The notes below the pieces were generated by a model. That model was not told the DNA's origin and ran no database searches. It worked only from the letters and a program-made list of their open reading frames with translations. From contig CAVWDU010000007.1 of the NCBI GenBank assembly GCA_963753815.1, forward strand, positions 124,001 to 188,000: 64,000 nucleotides of DNA, given 5' to 3'. This DNA comes from CAVWDU01 sp963753815. Its GTDB lineage: Bacteria > Pseudomonadota > Gammaproteobacteria > Pseudomonadales > Halieaceae. The first letter of the stretch is position 1. Each line of letters begins with the position of its first letter. The translations under genes were made by a program, and so were the position numbers. Below, piece after piece: positions 1 through 10,105 of this stretch.

Positions 1-562
1 CCTGTTGAATCGCCGAGCGCGCCGACGCAACGCCCGCCCGGGCCTGGTCGAGGCTGGCCCGGGACACCTCCAGTCGGCGGGTGGAAATCGTGCCGGGATC
101 CTCCTCCCGGAGGCGTTCCAGTCTGCGCGTATCCTGTTCAGCCTTGACGAGATTGGCCTCGGCAGACTGCAGATTGGCCCGTGCCGCCGCCACGGCGGCA
201 TTACCCGCTCCGACCTGGCGGCGGGTATTCTCGAGGTCCGATCGTGCTTTTGCGAGCGCGAGCTGATACTGGGCGGCATCGAGCCGGAATAACTGTTCGC
301 CGGCCTCTACACGCTGGTTATTTGCAACCCGAACTTCCTGCACGACACCAGACACCTGGGGCGCGACCCCCACGACATAGGCCTGGATGCGCGCCTGATC
401 GGTATACGGCGCCAGTCGATCCGACAACAGGTACCAGATAAGGCTGAGGGCGATCAAGCCGGCGACATAAAGACTGCCTCGCCTGACTGCAGCCGAGCCT
501 TGATCCGGCTCGCCTGCCTCTGGTTCGATGACCTCAGTTTCACTGCTGCTTTCCGTCGTCAT
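1..562 (-). CDS. HlyD/EmrA-family efflux periplasmic adaptor subunit (partial, C-terminus outside window)
   Basis: This is the membrane fusion (adaptor) subunit of a tripartite efflux pump, linking an inner-membrane transporter to the outer-membrane factor encoded next to it. The ATG at 562-560 opens a short acidic cytoplasmic N-terminus. One membrane helix follows at about residues 30-48, then a biotinyl-lipoyl-like half motif (APQVSGVVQEVRV) and the start of the alpha-hairpin with regular Leu/Ala heptads. About 187 residues are visible; the family is usually 330-400 residues long, so the rest lies left of the window. The start is 8 bp after the stop of the outer-membrane factor gene, so the two form one operon. 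An inner-membrane MFS (EmrB) or DUF1656-type partner is expected to the left, which is inference. Confidence 0.85.
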   Translation of the reverse strand, partial: MTTESSSETEVIEPEAGEPDQGSAAVRRGSLYVAGLIALSLIWYLLSDRLAPYTDQARIQAYVVGVAPQVSGVVQEVRVANNQRVEAGEQLFRLDAAQYQLALAKARSDLENTRRQVGAGNAAVAAARANLQSAEANLVKAEQDTRRLERLREEDPGTISTRRLEVSRASLDQARAGVASARSAIQQ

Positions 563-570
563 AACGGCCC

Positions 571-2103
571 CTAGCGTTTTGTCCCGGTCGGAATGGGAGC
601 GCCGAGCAGGTCGTCCCAATCGGTGCGTTCCTGCATGGTCTCGCGAACGTCCGCGGGGAGATAGTCCTCCGCCGTCGCCGGTCGCCAGCCGCCCCCCAGC
701 GCCTGGTAAAACGCCACCACCGCGGCGAGGTGGGCGCCCTTGTTGGCAACGTAGTTGGCTGACTGGACCGCCAGCGAGCGCTGGGCATCCAGCACCCTGA
801 TGAAGCTGGAATAACCTTCCCGGTAGCGAGACGTAGACAGGGTCAATGAACGCTCGGCCGCGGCCAGCGCTTCCGCCAGGATCGCATCCTGCTCACGGGT
901 TTTCACCACACTGATCGCCGCATCGTCGATTTCCCGCGCCGCCTGCAGCACGGTGTTCTGGTAACGCTCGATCGACTGCTGCAACAGTGCGTCCTGGACC
1001 CTCACGTTGTTTTCCAGCCGCCCGTAATTAAACAGGTTCCAGGTAAACCCGGGGCCGACGGCGGTGCCTGCCGCATCGGCGCTGCCGTCGAGTGAATTAC
1101 CCAACCAACCCACGGTGCCGAACAGCGACACCGCAGGGTACAGGTCGGCTCGTGCGATCCCGATCTGGGCCGACTGGGCCGCCACCTGCAATGCCGCGGA
1201 GCGAACATCTGGTCGACGCAACACCAGTCGCGCCGGGAGAGCCTCCAGGGAAATGGGGTTGGCGGTCGGCAGGTCCGGTGTCTTAGCCGCCAGTTCCGGC
1301 AGGTCGCCAGGAGCCCTGCCCAGTAATGCGCTCAGTGCGTTGGCGACCTGCTGCAGGCCGAGTTCCAGTTGCGGGATGGTGGCGGATGTAGCGAGGTACT
1401 GGGTTTTCGCCTGCTGCAGGTCCAGTTCAGCCTGCTGCCCGCTGGCGTACAGGCTGCGAGTGATCTCCAGGCTTCGACGTTGCAATGCGGCATTTTCGCG
1501 GGCGATCTCTATCTGCTCCGCGGTCGTGCAATAGAGGAAATAGGTGCGCGCCACCGCGGCGCTCAACAACACCTGGGCATTCTGCTGGTCCGCCACCGAG
1601 GCCAGGAAGCCCGCGTCCGCCGATTCGATACCGCGCTGGTAACGCCCCCAGAAATCGATCTCCCAGCCGACGTCGAAACCGACACCGTAATCGTTGAAGC
1701 CGGAGCGATTGCCGGACTCGCTGCCCTCGACAGGCCAGGTATCCACCCGGGAATACGACCCGCTCGACTGCTGCAGCTGGGGGTAACGGGAACCCGACGC
1801 GATGCCGAGCAGCGCACGGTTACGCGCGATAGCGAGACCCGCGATGCGCAGCGAGGGGTTTTCCCGTCGCGCCTCGGCGATCAGATCATTGAGGACCGGG
1901 TCACTGAAGGCCCGCCACCAGAACGCCAGGTCATCCGGCGTCGTCGCGCTGGCATCGGCCGAGCCGGCCTGACCGTAAAGGGTAGTCTCCCAGTCAGCTA
2001 TCCAGGTGACTTCCGGTTCGACGTAATCCGGCCCCAATGTGGTACACGCGCAGAGCACCAGCACCATCGTGTAGAGGAAATAGCGCGCAGGCAGTGATGT
2101 CAT
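571..2103 (-). CDS. RND/MFS efflux outer-membrane factor lipoprotein (NodT family)
   Basis: This TolC-like outer-membrane channel lipoprotein should form the exit duct of the efflux pump whose adaptor follows immediately. From the ATG at 2103 the protein has 510 residues, the usual family length (450-510). A lipoprotein signal ends in LCAC with Cys20 as the lipidation site, and the mature start TTLGPDYVEPEV is the typical NodT/OprM opening. Two outer membrane efflux repeats follow, with WEIDFWGRY in the first half and the AARADLYPAVSLFG type segment in the second. The frame stays open upstream to 2391, but the lipoprotein signal fixes the start at 2103. Substrate cannot be inferred. Confidence 0.9.
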   Translation of the reverse strand: MTSLPARYFLYTMVLVLCACTTLGPDYVEPEVTWIADWETTLYGQAGSADASATTPDDLAFWWRAFSDPVLNDLIAEARRENPSLRIAGLAIARNRALLGIASGSRYPQLQQSSGSYSRVDTWPVEGSESGNRSGFNDYGVGFDVGWEIDFWGRYQRGIESADAGFLASVADQQNAQVLLSAAVARTYFLYCTTAEQIEIARENAALQRRSLEITRSLYASGQQAELDLQQAKTQYLATSATIPQLELGLQQVANALSALLGRAPGDLPELAAKTPDLPTANPISLEALPARLVLRRPDVRSAALQVAAQSAQIGIARADLYPAVSLFGTVGWLGNSLDGSADAAGTAVGPGFTWNLFNYGRLENNVRVQDALLQQSIERYQNTVLQAAREIDDAAISVVKTREQDAILAEALAAAERSLTLSTSRYREGYSSFIRVLDAQRSLAVQSANYVANKGAHLAAVVAFYQALGGGWRPATAEDYLPADVRETMQERTDWDDLLGAPIPTGTKR

Positions 2104-2244
2104 CGTTTCATGCTGCTCGAGGGCCTGTTGTTTGCTGACCGCTGATGGCTGACCTCCCACCGTCGGGCGCCGGGCCCTGCGGGCGCAGTATCCCCCGCAA
2201 GCCGGCGTCACCGGGACAGCTGACGCGACCTTAGCGGGTTTTGT

Positions 2245-2286
2245 GGCGCGCGGCCAGCGGCGCGCGGCTAGCGGCGCGCGGCCAGC
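2245..2286. repeat. Three tandem copies of a 14-bp GC-only-like unit
   Basis: The unit GGCGCGCGGCCAGC occurs at 2245-2258, 2259-2272 (one change, C to T) and 2273-2286, directly abutting. It lies in the divergent intergenic region between the outer-membrane factor gene and the aconitase X gene. The unit is rich in CGCG, so each copy can also fold back on itself. It could be a slippage-generated minisatellite or a cluster of binding sites. No function is shown. Confidence 0.85.
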
Positions 2287-2393
2287 GCAGACAACGCTTG
2301 ACCGACCCGGCGTTTGTTGCCATCGTCCACCACTGAGGTCGCCGTGGCTACGTCCTCGTGCGACCATAAGCCGCGGCAGCCGGGAGCCCATCC

Positions 2394-3635
2394 GTGCACC
2401 TCGACGAAATTGACCACGACCTGCTGGCAGGCCACTACGGCCCCGCGCCCGCCACCGCCATGGCGTTGCTGGTCAGGTACGGCCGTGCGCTGGGCGCGCG
2501 GCGGTTCATTTCCGTCACCCGCGCCCACATAGACGGTTGCATGTATCACGGCGAATCCGGCATCGATTTCGCCCGACGCTTCGTCGACCTTGGAGGACAG
2601 GTACGCATACCCACGACCCTCAACGCCGCGGCGGTGGACTGCCTGCATCCCGAGCTGCACCGCGGCGAACCCACCCTTCCCGAACGTCAGCAGATTCTGA
2701 CAGCCCTGTACACAAGCCTGGGCTGCGAGCCGACTCTCACCTGTGCGCCCTATCAGCGCAGCTCCCGTCCCGCTCCGGGGGAGCAGATTGCCTGGGCAGA
2801 ATCCAATGCCATCGTGTTCGCCAACTCGGTGCTGGGAGCACGCACGGACCGCTACGGGGATTTCACCGATCTCTGCGCGGCGCTCACCGGCCGGGTGCCT
2901 CTGGCGGGCTTGCACCTGGAGGAAAATCGATGGGCGAGCGTGGAGGTCGCGGTACCGGCGCTCGAAGAGACCGCGCTATCGAGAGATCTCTACTTCGGCT
3001 GCATCGGCTACCTGCTGGGAGAATCCTGCGGCACCCGGGTTCCCGCGATGACGGGCCTGCCCACGGACACCACGGAAGACGAGTTGAAACTGCTCGGGGC
3101 TGCCGCCGCGTCTTCCGGGTCGCTGGCGCTGTTCCACGCGGTGGGTGTCACGCCAGAGGCTGACTCTCTCGCGCAGGCATCGGGGGGACAGCCGCTGCAA
3201 AAGAAGACGCTGACGCCGGACGACCTGCGCTCAGCGCTGCGGACGCTCTGCCCGGTTAAGGCTGGTGAGCCAGTGGCGGCTGTCTGCCTCGGATCTCCGC
3301 ATTTTTCACTGGCGGAATTCGAGGCCCTGGCGGCTGCCGTGCGCAACCGGCGGCGGCGCGCAAACGTGGAATTCTATGTATCGACCTCCCGCGAGATTGC
3401 GGCTCTGGTCGAGCGCGACCTGCGTTTCGAGCCGCTCAACGCCTTCGGCGTCACCCTCGTTGTGGATACCTGTACCTACCTGGCGCCGGTCGTGACACAA
3501 GCAGATGGCGTTATCCTGACCAATTCCGCCAAGTGGGCACACTACGGGCCGGCACACCTGTCGCGGCGCGTGGGCCTTGCCTCGCTCGCGCACTGTGTCA
3601 GCTGCGCGGAGGAAGGCGAGGTCACCCCGCAATGA
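2394..3635 (+). CDS. Aconitase X (DUF521) large/catalytic subunit
   Basis: This is the catalytic subunit of a two-subunit aconitase X hydro-lyase. Characterised members are cis-3-hydroxy-L-proline dehydratases (bacteria) or phosphomevalonate dehydratases (archaea), all with a small Fe-S cluster. Visible hallmarks are HIDGCMYHG near residues 46-54, LGCEPTLTCAPYQ near 109-121, NSVLGARTDRYGDF near 143-156, VVDTCTYLAPV and TNSAKWAHYGP near the C-terminus. These carry the cysteines expected as cluster ligands. At 413 residues it has the length of the split type rather than the fused type of about 570. The GTG at 2394 is chosen because GGGAG lies 8 bp upstream and the N-terminus then matches family starts. 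It overlaps the small-subunit gene by 4 bp (ATGA). No ornithine cyclodeaminase or mevalonate gene is adjacent, so the substrate is open. Confidence 0.88.
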   Translation: MHLDEIDHDLLAGHYGPAPATAMALLVRYGRALGARRFISVTRAHIDGCMYHGESGIDFARRFVDLGGQVRIPTTLNAAAVDCLHPELHRGEPTLPERQQILTALYTSLGCEPTLTCAPYQRSSRPAPGEQIAWAESNAIVFANSVLGARTDRYGDFTDLCAALTGRVPLAGLHLEENRWASVEVAVPALEETALSRDLYFGCIGYLLGESCGTRVPAMTGLPTDTTEDELKLLGAAAASSGSLALFHAVGVTPEADSLAQASGGQPLQKKTLTPDDLRSALRTLCPVKAGEPVAAVCLGSPHFSLAEFEALAAAVRNRRRRANVEFYVSTSREIAALVERDLRFEPLNAFGVTLVVDTCTYLAPVVTQADGVILTNSAKWAHYGPAHLSRRVGLASLAHCVSCAEEGEVTPQ

Positions 3636-4057
3636 AACAGCTCACTGCGACGATGCTGACGGCAGGCCGCGCAGAGGGGGAATTACTGGTCCTTGCGCAG
3701 CCACTCAGCCTGTGGGGCGGCATTGACCTGGGGACCGGAGAGGTCATCGATCCCACTCACCCCCAGGTGGGGCACCGCGTCGCCGGCAAGGTGCTGGCCA
3801 TGCGCACCGCGCGCGGTTCCTCCTCCTCCGCCAGCGCCCTGGTGGAGACACTGCGACGCGGGTGCAACCCGGCGGCCATTGTGATGACGGCGACGGATGC
3901 CATCCTGGTCATGGGCGGACTGGTCGGCGAAATGCTTTACGGTCAGGCACTGCCCATCGTGCTTATCGAAGACAGCGACTGGTCGCATCTGGAGCACTCC
4001 ACACACGCCGAAGTCGGTCTATCCGGCGACAGCGCCTTCCTCTTGCTGCAGCCCTGA
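3632..4057 (+). CDS. Aconitase X (DUF126) small/swivel subunit
   Basis: This is the swivelling-domain subunit that pairs with the DUF521 subunit upstream to complete the aconitase X active site. It has 141 residues, normal for split DUF126 proteins. Typical features are SLWGGIDLGTGEVIDPTHPQ near residues 25-44, and a glycine/serine-rich ARGSSSSASALVETL segment that matches the substrate-phosphate or carboxylate binding loop of the family. The ATG at 3632 overlaps the TGA of the large subunit gene (ATGA), a classical translational coupling. A longer upstream frame from 3533 is only the shadow of the large subunit gene. Confidence 0.88.
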   Translation: MKQLTATMLTAGRAEGELLVLAQPLSLWGGIDLGTGEVIDPTHPQVGHRVAGKVLAMRTARGSSSSASALVETLRRGCNPAAIVMTATDAILVMGGLVGEMLYGQALPIVLIEDSDWSHLEHSTHAEVGLSGDSAFLLLQP

Positions 4058-4171
4058 CCGAATGTACCCCGCGCTCACAGCAGTCGGTACGGTAATGCGG
4101 CGACTTGTGCATCGCAGGCCACGATGTAGCGTGTAAACTTCCATGCATCACCGCCGCGATCAAAGGAGCAC

Positions 4172-5078
4172 ATGATGTCATACACAAAGGCCCACGAAGC
4201 CGACTGCACCGCATGCGAGGGGGCGATCGCCCTCAGGGTAGCGCCGCGGGAGGCGGACCTCGGCGAATTCACAGTGCGACGGGTACTCCCGTCCAAGGCC
4301 CGTCGCATGGTGGGTCCTTTCGTATTTTTCGATCATATGGGGCCGGCGGAATTCCCGCCCGGCAAGGGTATCGCCGTGCGTCCTCACCCGCATATCGGTC
4401 TGGCCACGATCACCTACCTTTTCGCCGGTGAGATCGTTCATCGCGACAGCCTGGGCGTCGTGCAGACGATCGCCCCGGGTGCGGTCAACCTGATGACGGC
4501 GGGCCGTGGAATCGTGCACTCCGAGCGCGCCGGCTCCGACCTCGATGAGCACGCCCGACTCCACGGCATCCAGTCCTGGATTGCGCTGCCCGAAAGCGAA
4601 CAGGAGATAGCGCCGGACTTCACCCACTACCCCCGCGAGCAGCTCCCCGACGTGGATCTTCCGGGTGCGACGATACGAGTGATTATGGGCGAGGCCTATG
4701 GCGCCACATCGCCCGTGCACTGTTACTCCCCGACGCTCTACCTCGAATGCAGGCTGGAGGCCGGGGCAACGCTGACACTGCCCGGGGATCAGGCGGAACT
4801 CGCGCTATATGTCGCGGAGGGCGACGTTGCCATCGACGGTGACACCTACCCGACCGGTAACATGGCGATCGCGCTGTCCGCACACGGCGGTAAAACTGCA
4901 GGCGCGAGAGGCGAGCCGGGTCATGGTCATCGGCGGCGAACCGCTCGGCAAGCGACACCTCTACTGGAATTTTGTGTCTACCTCCCGGGATCGCATCGAG
5001 CAGGCCAAGCAGCTCTGGCGGGACGAGGGCTTCCCGCAGGTACCGGGCGACGAGGAACGTATACCGCTGCCGGATTGA
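4172..5078 (+). pseudogene. Pirin family protein, frameshifted (possibly a sequencing indel)
   Basis: This is a pirin-type bicupin; family members act as quercetin dioxygenases or redox-sensing partners. Frame one encodes residues 1 to about 240, including the metal-binding cupin motif HPHIGLATITYLFAGE and HGIQSWIALP. The conserved C-terminus (VMVIGGEPLG, then LYWNFVSTSRDRIEQAK and a typical IPLPD end) continues in the next frame and stops at 5078. Removing one A from AAAA at 4892-4895 restores one continuous family-length protein of about 301 residues. AGGAG at 4164-4168 serves ATG 4172 or, at better spacing, ATG 4175. As given, frame one would read into unrelated sequence to 5464. This is either a genuine lesion or a one-base read error. 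Confidence 0.85.
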
Positions 5079-5089
5079 GCGGCGAGTCT

Positions 5090-8000
5090 TCAGGCAGGCT
5101 CCTGCACCTGCACTACCGCAGCGGGATTGAGAAAGCGGTGCAACAGTGCCGCGCGCTGGTTACGATACTCGACGATGGACGCGGCCTTGACCGGCCCGTA
5201 GCCCCGCACCTGGTCGGGCAGGGTCGCGCACTCGACAGCGGTACCGTGGTTCTCCACCGACAGCCCGGCGATGAGCTGTCCGACCAACTCGCGGTAGTCC
5301 TCGATCAATGCCCGCTCCTCACGTCGCTCCCCGGAGTCGGCCGAAGGGGTCCAGGGCGGTGCCTCGCAGTCCCTTGCAGCGCGCCAGCAGCTTCATCGCC
5401 CCGAGCATCCAGGGCCCGAACGTCCGCTTGCGCGGGCGCCCCTGGGAATCCGTGCCCCGATTGAAGACCGGCGGCGCCAGGTGAAAAGTGAGCCGATAGT
5501 CACCTTCGAAGGTCGCCTTCAGGTCGCGCATGAAGTCGCCGCTGGTGTACAGGCGAGCCACCTCGTATTCATCCTTGTAGGCCATGAGCTTGTACAGGTA
5601 GCGCGCTACCGCCCGGGATAGCGCGTCCTCACCCGGCATGACCCTGGCCTCCGCCTCGCGCACTTCCGCGACCAGCGCGCGGTAGCGGTCGGCATAGGCT
5701 TCATCGGCGTAGCGGATCAGCAGGTCGGCACGGTGTGCGACCAGCTCGTCGACGGTTTTTGGCCTGCTGGGAGCAGGTGTGGAGCCTGCCTCCGCCACGT
5801 AGTCGGGTTCCACGGCGGCAAGCCGGCCCCAGGCCAGTGCGCGACGGTTTTCCTCGATATTAACGCCGTTGAGTTCGATCGCGCGCAGCAGTGCCTCCAG
5901 ACCCACTGGCACCATGCCGCGCTGCCAGGCATAGCCGAGCAGGAATACATTGGAGTACACGGTGTTGCCCATGATGCGTTCCATGAGGGCGTTGGCCGAT
6001 ACCGTCTCCAGCCGGGCCTCGCCAACGGCCTGGGTCATGGCATCGATCCGCGCCTGCATGCGGATGTCGGCATTGCGGTTCTGCACGAACTGCCCACTCG
6101 GCACTTCGGTGTGGTTGACCAGCACCCGGGTGCGATCCCTGGCCAGCACCCGCACACAACGGGGGTCGGTGCCGACTACCACGTCACAGGCGACAACAGC
6201 GTCTGCCCGGCTATCGGCGATGCGCACCTGGTGGAGGGTATCGGGTGTCTTGCCGACACGAACGTGGCTGATCACCGCGCCGCCCTTCTGTGCGAAGCCG
6301 GTGAAGTCGAGCACGCTGGCTCCCTTGCCCTCCAGGTGCGCCGCCATGGTGATAAGCTGGCCGACGGTGACCACGCCGGTGCCCCCGATGCCGGCGACCA
6401 GCAGGTCGAAATTATCTTCCAGCGCCGGCAGTTCCGGCTGCCCGATGCGATCAACCCGCGCGGCAAAGTCCTCGTCGGTGGCGATCGCCGCCGTACGCCG
6501 CAATCGCCCGCCGTCCACCGTCACAAAACTCGGGCAGAATCCGTTGACACAGGAGTAATCCTTGTTGCAGGACGATTGGTCGATTTTTCGCTTGCGACCC
6601 AGCTCGGTATCCAGTGGATAGATGGAGAGGCAGTTCGACTGCACCGAGCAGTCACCGCAGCCCTCGCAAACGGCGTGATTGATGAAAACCCGTCGGGCCG
6701 GGTCCGGGAACGCACCGCGCTTGCGCAGACGGCGCTTCTCGGCGGCGCAGGTCTGGTCGTAGATCAGCACCGTGACGCCGGGAATCTCTCGCAGCTCGCG
6801 CTGCAGGGCGTCGAGTTGCGACCGGTGATGGAAGGTGGTGTCGGCGGGAAAGGCGCGCTTGTCGGTGTACTTGCCGGGTTCGTCACTGACGATGGCTATG
6901 CGGTTGACGCCTTCGGCGCGGACCTGGCTGGCAATCGCGGGCACGGTGATGGCGCCGTCCACCGGCTGGCCACCGGTCATCGCCACCGCGTCGTTGAAGA
7001 GAATCTTGTAAGTGATATTCGCGCCCGCCGCCTGGGCCTGGCGGATAGCCATGTACCCCGAGTGAAAATAAGTGCCTTCACCGAGGTTCTGGAACACGTG
7101 ACCATTGCCGGTAAACCGGGATTTACCCACCCAGTTGACGCCTTCGCCACCCATCTGGATAAGCGACTCGGTATTGCGGTTCATCCATGACGCCATGAAA
7201 TGGCAGCCGATGCCCGCCAGCGCCTTGCTGCCCTCGGGCACGCGGGTGGAGGTGTTATGGGGGCAGCCCGCGCAGAAATACGGCGTTCGCTTCACATCAG
7301 TCGGCACGTCGATGCTGACCCGCGTGCCGGCCAGGGCGTCGAGCTCGGCGGCGAAGCTCACTGACGGAAACACGTGACTGATGCGCGCGGCGACGATGGG
7401 GGCCAGCAGGCCGGGACTGAGCTCTCCGGTCCACGGCACCAGGGACCGCCCCTCCTCGTCGTATTTACCCACCATGCGGCTGGGTTTATCACCCGGGTAA
7501 TCGTACAGGGCTTCCTTGAGCTCACTCTCGATGATGCCCCGCTTCTCCTCCACCACAAGGACCTCATCCTTCCCGCGCAGGAAGGCCCGGGCGCCCTCGG
7601 TCTCCAGCGGCCAGACCATCCCGACCTTGTAGATGTCTATACCGAGCTCCCTGCAGCGAGCTTCGTCCACGCCCAGCAGGCGCAGGGCCTGCATCAGGTC
7701 GAGGTGACCCTTGCCGGTGGTGATGATCCCGAAGCGGGCATCGGCGATCCCGTAGATCGTCCGGTCCAGCGGATTGGCGCGCGCGAACGCCCGCACCGCG
7801 TCGAGCTTGGCCACCATCCGGGCTTCGACCTGGGGTCCGGGAAGGTCCGGCCACCGGTAGTGCAGGCCATACTCCGGGGGCTGGTAATCTGTCGGATCGA
7901 CAAAATCACGCAGGCCGTGCAGTTCCACGGAGGCCGCGCTTTCCACGGTTTCGGAGACGGCCTTGAACCCCACCCAACATCCGGAAAAACGGGACAGCGC

Positions 8001-8582
8001 GAAACCGTAGAGTCCATAGTCGATGTATTCGCCGACGCTGGCCGGGTTGAGGGTGGGCATGAAATAGGCCATGAACGCGACATCGGACTGGTGGGACATG
8101 CTGGACGACACACAACCGTGATCGTCGCCGGCGACGACCAGTACGCCACCGGTCGGTGAGCTGCCATACGCGTTGCCGTGTTTCAGCGCGTCCCCGGAAC
8201 GATCGACACCGGGCCCCTTGCCATACCAGATGGAAAAAACCCCGTCGACCTCGCGCGCCGGATCACTTTCCACCTGCTGAGTGCCGAGAATAGCCGTGGC
8301 CGCCAGGTCCTCATTGATAGCCGGCATGAAGTCGATCGCGTGCTGACGCAGAAATTTACCCGCACGCCACAGCGCCTGGTCATAGCCGCCGAGGGGCGAG
8401 CCCCGGTAGCCCGAGATGAAACCCGCGGTGTTCAGGCCCCGCCGCCGGTCGCTGGCATGCTGCAGCATCGGCAGTCGAACCAGGGCCTGGGTGCCGGTGA
8501 GAAACACGCGGCCACGCTCGCGCAGGTAGCGGTCGTCGAGGGTGTAATCATCCAGCGGTGTACTGCGGTTGATGTCGTTCAC
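5090..8582 (-). pseudogene. Fused indolepyruvate ferredoxin oxidoreductase, frameshifted near its 3' end
   Basis: This enzyme oxidatively decarboxylates indolepyruvate and other arylpyruvates to acyl-CoA, reducing ferredoxin; it is the proteobacterial fused type. The main frame (8582-5319, 1087 residues, GTG start) holds a pyruvate-ferredoxin-type N-terminal domain. A thiamine diphosphate domain with CPHNTS lies near residue 437. Ferredoxin clusters HAVCEGCGDCSVQSNC and CNKDYSCVNGFCP lie near 630-675, and a gamma domain with AGIGGTGVVTVGQL near 730. The conserved DUF6537 tail, beginning after LRGTALDPFG, continues in another frame from about 5340 to a TGA at 5090 (IEDYRELVGQL, then VRGYGPVKAASI). 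One extra base in the GGCC at about 5339-5342 accounts for the break. The restored protein would be about 1165 residues, the usual length. Confidence 0.88.
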
Positions 8583-8816
8583 GGCATATCCATTTTTTCA
8601 GGCGTCAACACTACTGTAGCCGAGTCGGAGGGGAATGTGCTTGCTTTCGCGCCTGGCAGAGCACCCGTGAGTCGATAAATGATGCGCCAGGACGGGCAAA
8701 AACGGAATGATCTTCCAGTGCAGGCTAACTGAAAGCCAGTACCGCAAACGACAAAAACGGTGAGCGAACCTCGCTAAGGACGAAGGCCACTACCTGCACG
8801 ACGCAACTTGCTCTGG

Positions 8817-8859
8817 ACGCTTCAGAGCGCCGCTGAGCGCGATTGCCAGTATTCAGAGG
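8817..8859. repeat. Palindromic intergenic element, copy 1
   Basis: This 43-bp segment lies just beyond the kynureninase stop. On the minus strand it reads through TGGCAATCGC, CTCAGC and GCTCTGAAGCGT. Over the last 32 positions it differs from the copy at 51761-51802 at only three sites. It contains nested short inverted arms (CTGA/TCAG). Both copies are intergenic and in opposite orientation relative to the neighbouring genes, as in REP-like families. Confidence 0.7.
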
Positions 8860-8863
8860 AGCC

Positions 8864-10105
8864 CTACGTCACCCCGCCGCGCGGCGAGCCGTCGATGCCG
8901 CGCCATTCCTCGGTCACCATGACCCCATGGAGCGCATCGACGGCGTCCCAAACGTCGCAATAGCTGACGTACAGCGGGGCAAACCCGAAACGCATCGTCG
9001 TAGGTGCGCGAAAATCACCGATCACTCCGCGGGCGATGAGCGCCTGGATAATGGCGTAGCCCGCCGGGTGATTGAAGGCAACCTGGCTACCGCGGCGATC
9101 CGCATCGCGCGGCGTAATGAGGTCAAAACCGTACTCTCTGCAGCGCTGCTCGACGAGGTCGATGAACAGGCCGGTCAGCCGCCGGGACTTTTCCCGGACC
9201 GCGGCGGGATCGTTGCTCAGTGCGAGGTCGATACCGATCTCGGCAACCGCCAGGCTGAGTATCGGCTGCGTACCGCTGAGCATCTGTCGGGCATCCTCTG
9301 CCGGCCGATAGTCGCGCTCAAACTCGAACGGCGCGGCATGGCTCCACCACCCACTCAGCGGCTGCAGCGCCCGGCCCTGGTGGCGGCGCGCGGCGAAAAC
9401 GAACCCCGGCGCACCCGGCCCACCATTTAAGTACTTGTAGCTGCAGCCCACCGCGAAGTCGACCTGCCAGGCGTTCATCTCGAGCTCGAGGACACCGGCA
9501 CTGTGGCAGATATCCCAGATCGCAATGGCGCCGGCTTCATGAATCGCGGCAGTGAGTGAGGGTATATCCAGCGCCCTGCCTGACTTGTAGTGGATATCGG
9601 TAAGACAGACGGCGGCGACACGCTCGTCGATCGCGTTGAGCAGCTCCGCTTCCTCAGCAAACCGGATTTCGTAGCCATCACCGAGCTGTTCTATCAGCCC
9701 CTGGGCGATGTAGTTATCCGTGGGGAAGTTACTGCCCTCGAGCACAACGACACGACGCGAGGGGCGCAGTGAGAGTGCGGCTGACAGCACCTTGTACAGG
9801 TTGATCCCGGTGGAGTCGGTCACCACCACTTCTCCGGCGTCGGCGCCGATCAGCCGCGCAACCTTGTCGCCCAGGGTCGAGGGCAGGTCCCACCAGCCGG
9901 CCGCGTTCCAACTGCCGACCAGCCCCCTCCCCCACTGCTCATCGACCACGTCCCGCGCACGTTGTGCTGCGGCGCGGGGCAGCGCGCCCAGGGAGTTCCC
10001 GTCCAGGTAGACGATGCCCTCAGGCAGGTCAAACGCGTGGCGCATCTCCCGCAGTGGATCGTCGCGATCAAGGGTCTCGCAGTCGGCGCGTTCCATGTTC
10101 ATCAT
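8864..10105 (-). CDS. kynU: Kynureninase
   Basis: This PLP-dependent hydrolase cleaves kynurenine (or 3-hydroxykynurenine) to anthranilate and alanine in tryptophan degradation. The 413 residues match the family. Visible motifs are YLDGNSLGALP near residues 32-42, the phosphate-binding TDSTGINLYKVL region, WDICHSAGVLE, and CSYKYLNGGPGAPGF with the PLP lysine near residue 223. The C-terminal small-domain motif APTTMRFGFAPLY is also present. The start is the first of two adjacent ATGs. No tryptophan dioxygenase or formamidase is adjacent in this window, so any kynurenine operon is split. It lies 281 bp upstream of the indolepyruvate oxidoreductase gene on the same strand; both act on aromatic amino-acid carbon, but a shared transcript is unproven. 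Confidence 0.95.
   Translation of the reverse strand: MMNMERADCETLDRDDPLREMRHAFDLPEGIVYLDGNSLGALPRAAAQRARDVVDEQWGRGLVGSWNAAGWWDLPSTLGDKVARLIGADAGEVVVTDSTGINLYKVLSAALSLRPSRRVVVLEGSNFPTDNYIAQGLIEQLGDGYEIRFAEEAELLNAIDERVAAVCLTDIHYKSGRALDIPSLTAAIHEAGAIAIWDICHSAGVLELEMNAWQVDFAVGCSYKYLNGGPGAPGFVFAARRHQGRALQPLSGWWSHAAPFEFERDYRPAEDARQMLSGTQPILSLAVAEIGIDLALSNDPAAVREKSRRLTGLFIDLVEQRCREYGFDLITPRDADRRGSQVAFNHPAGYAIIQALIARGVIGDFRAPTTMRFGFAPLYVSYCDVWDAVDALHGVMVTEEWRGIDGSPRGGVT

Noticed and set aside
5079..5464. Extension of the pirin frame to 430 codons
   Set aside because: The extra sequence is the antisense of the indolepyruvate oxidoreductase tail; the true pirin C-terminus is in the neighbouring frame.
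5733..7190. 485-codon open frame opposite the indolepyruvate oxidoreductase gene
   Set aside because: It is an antisense shadow; codon bias and domain motifs belong to the minus strand.
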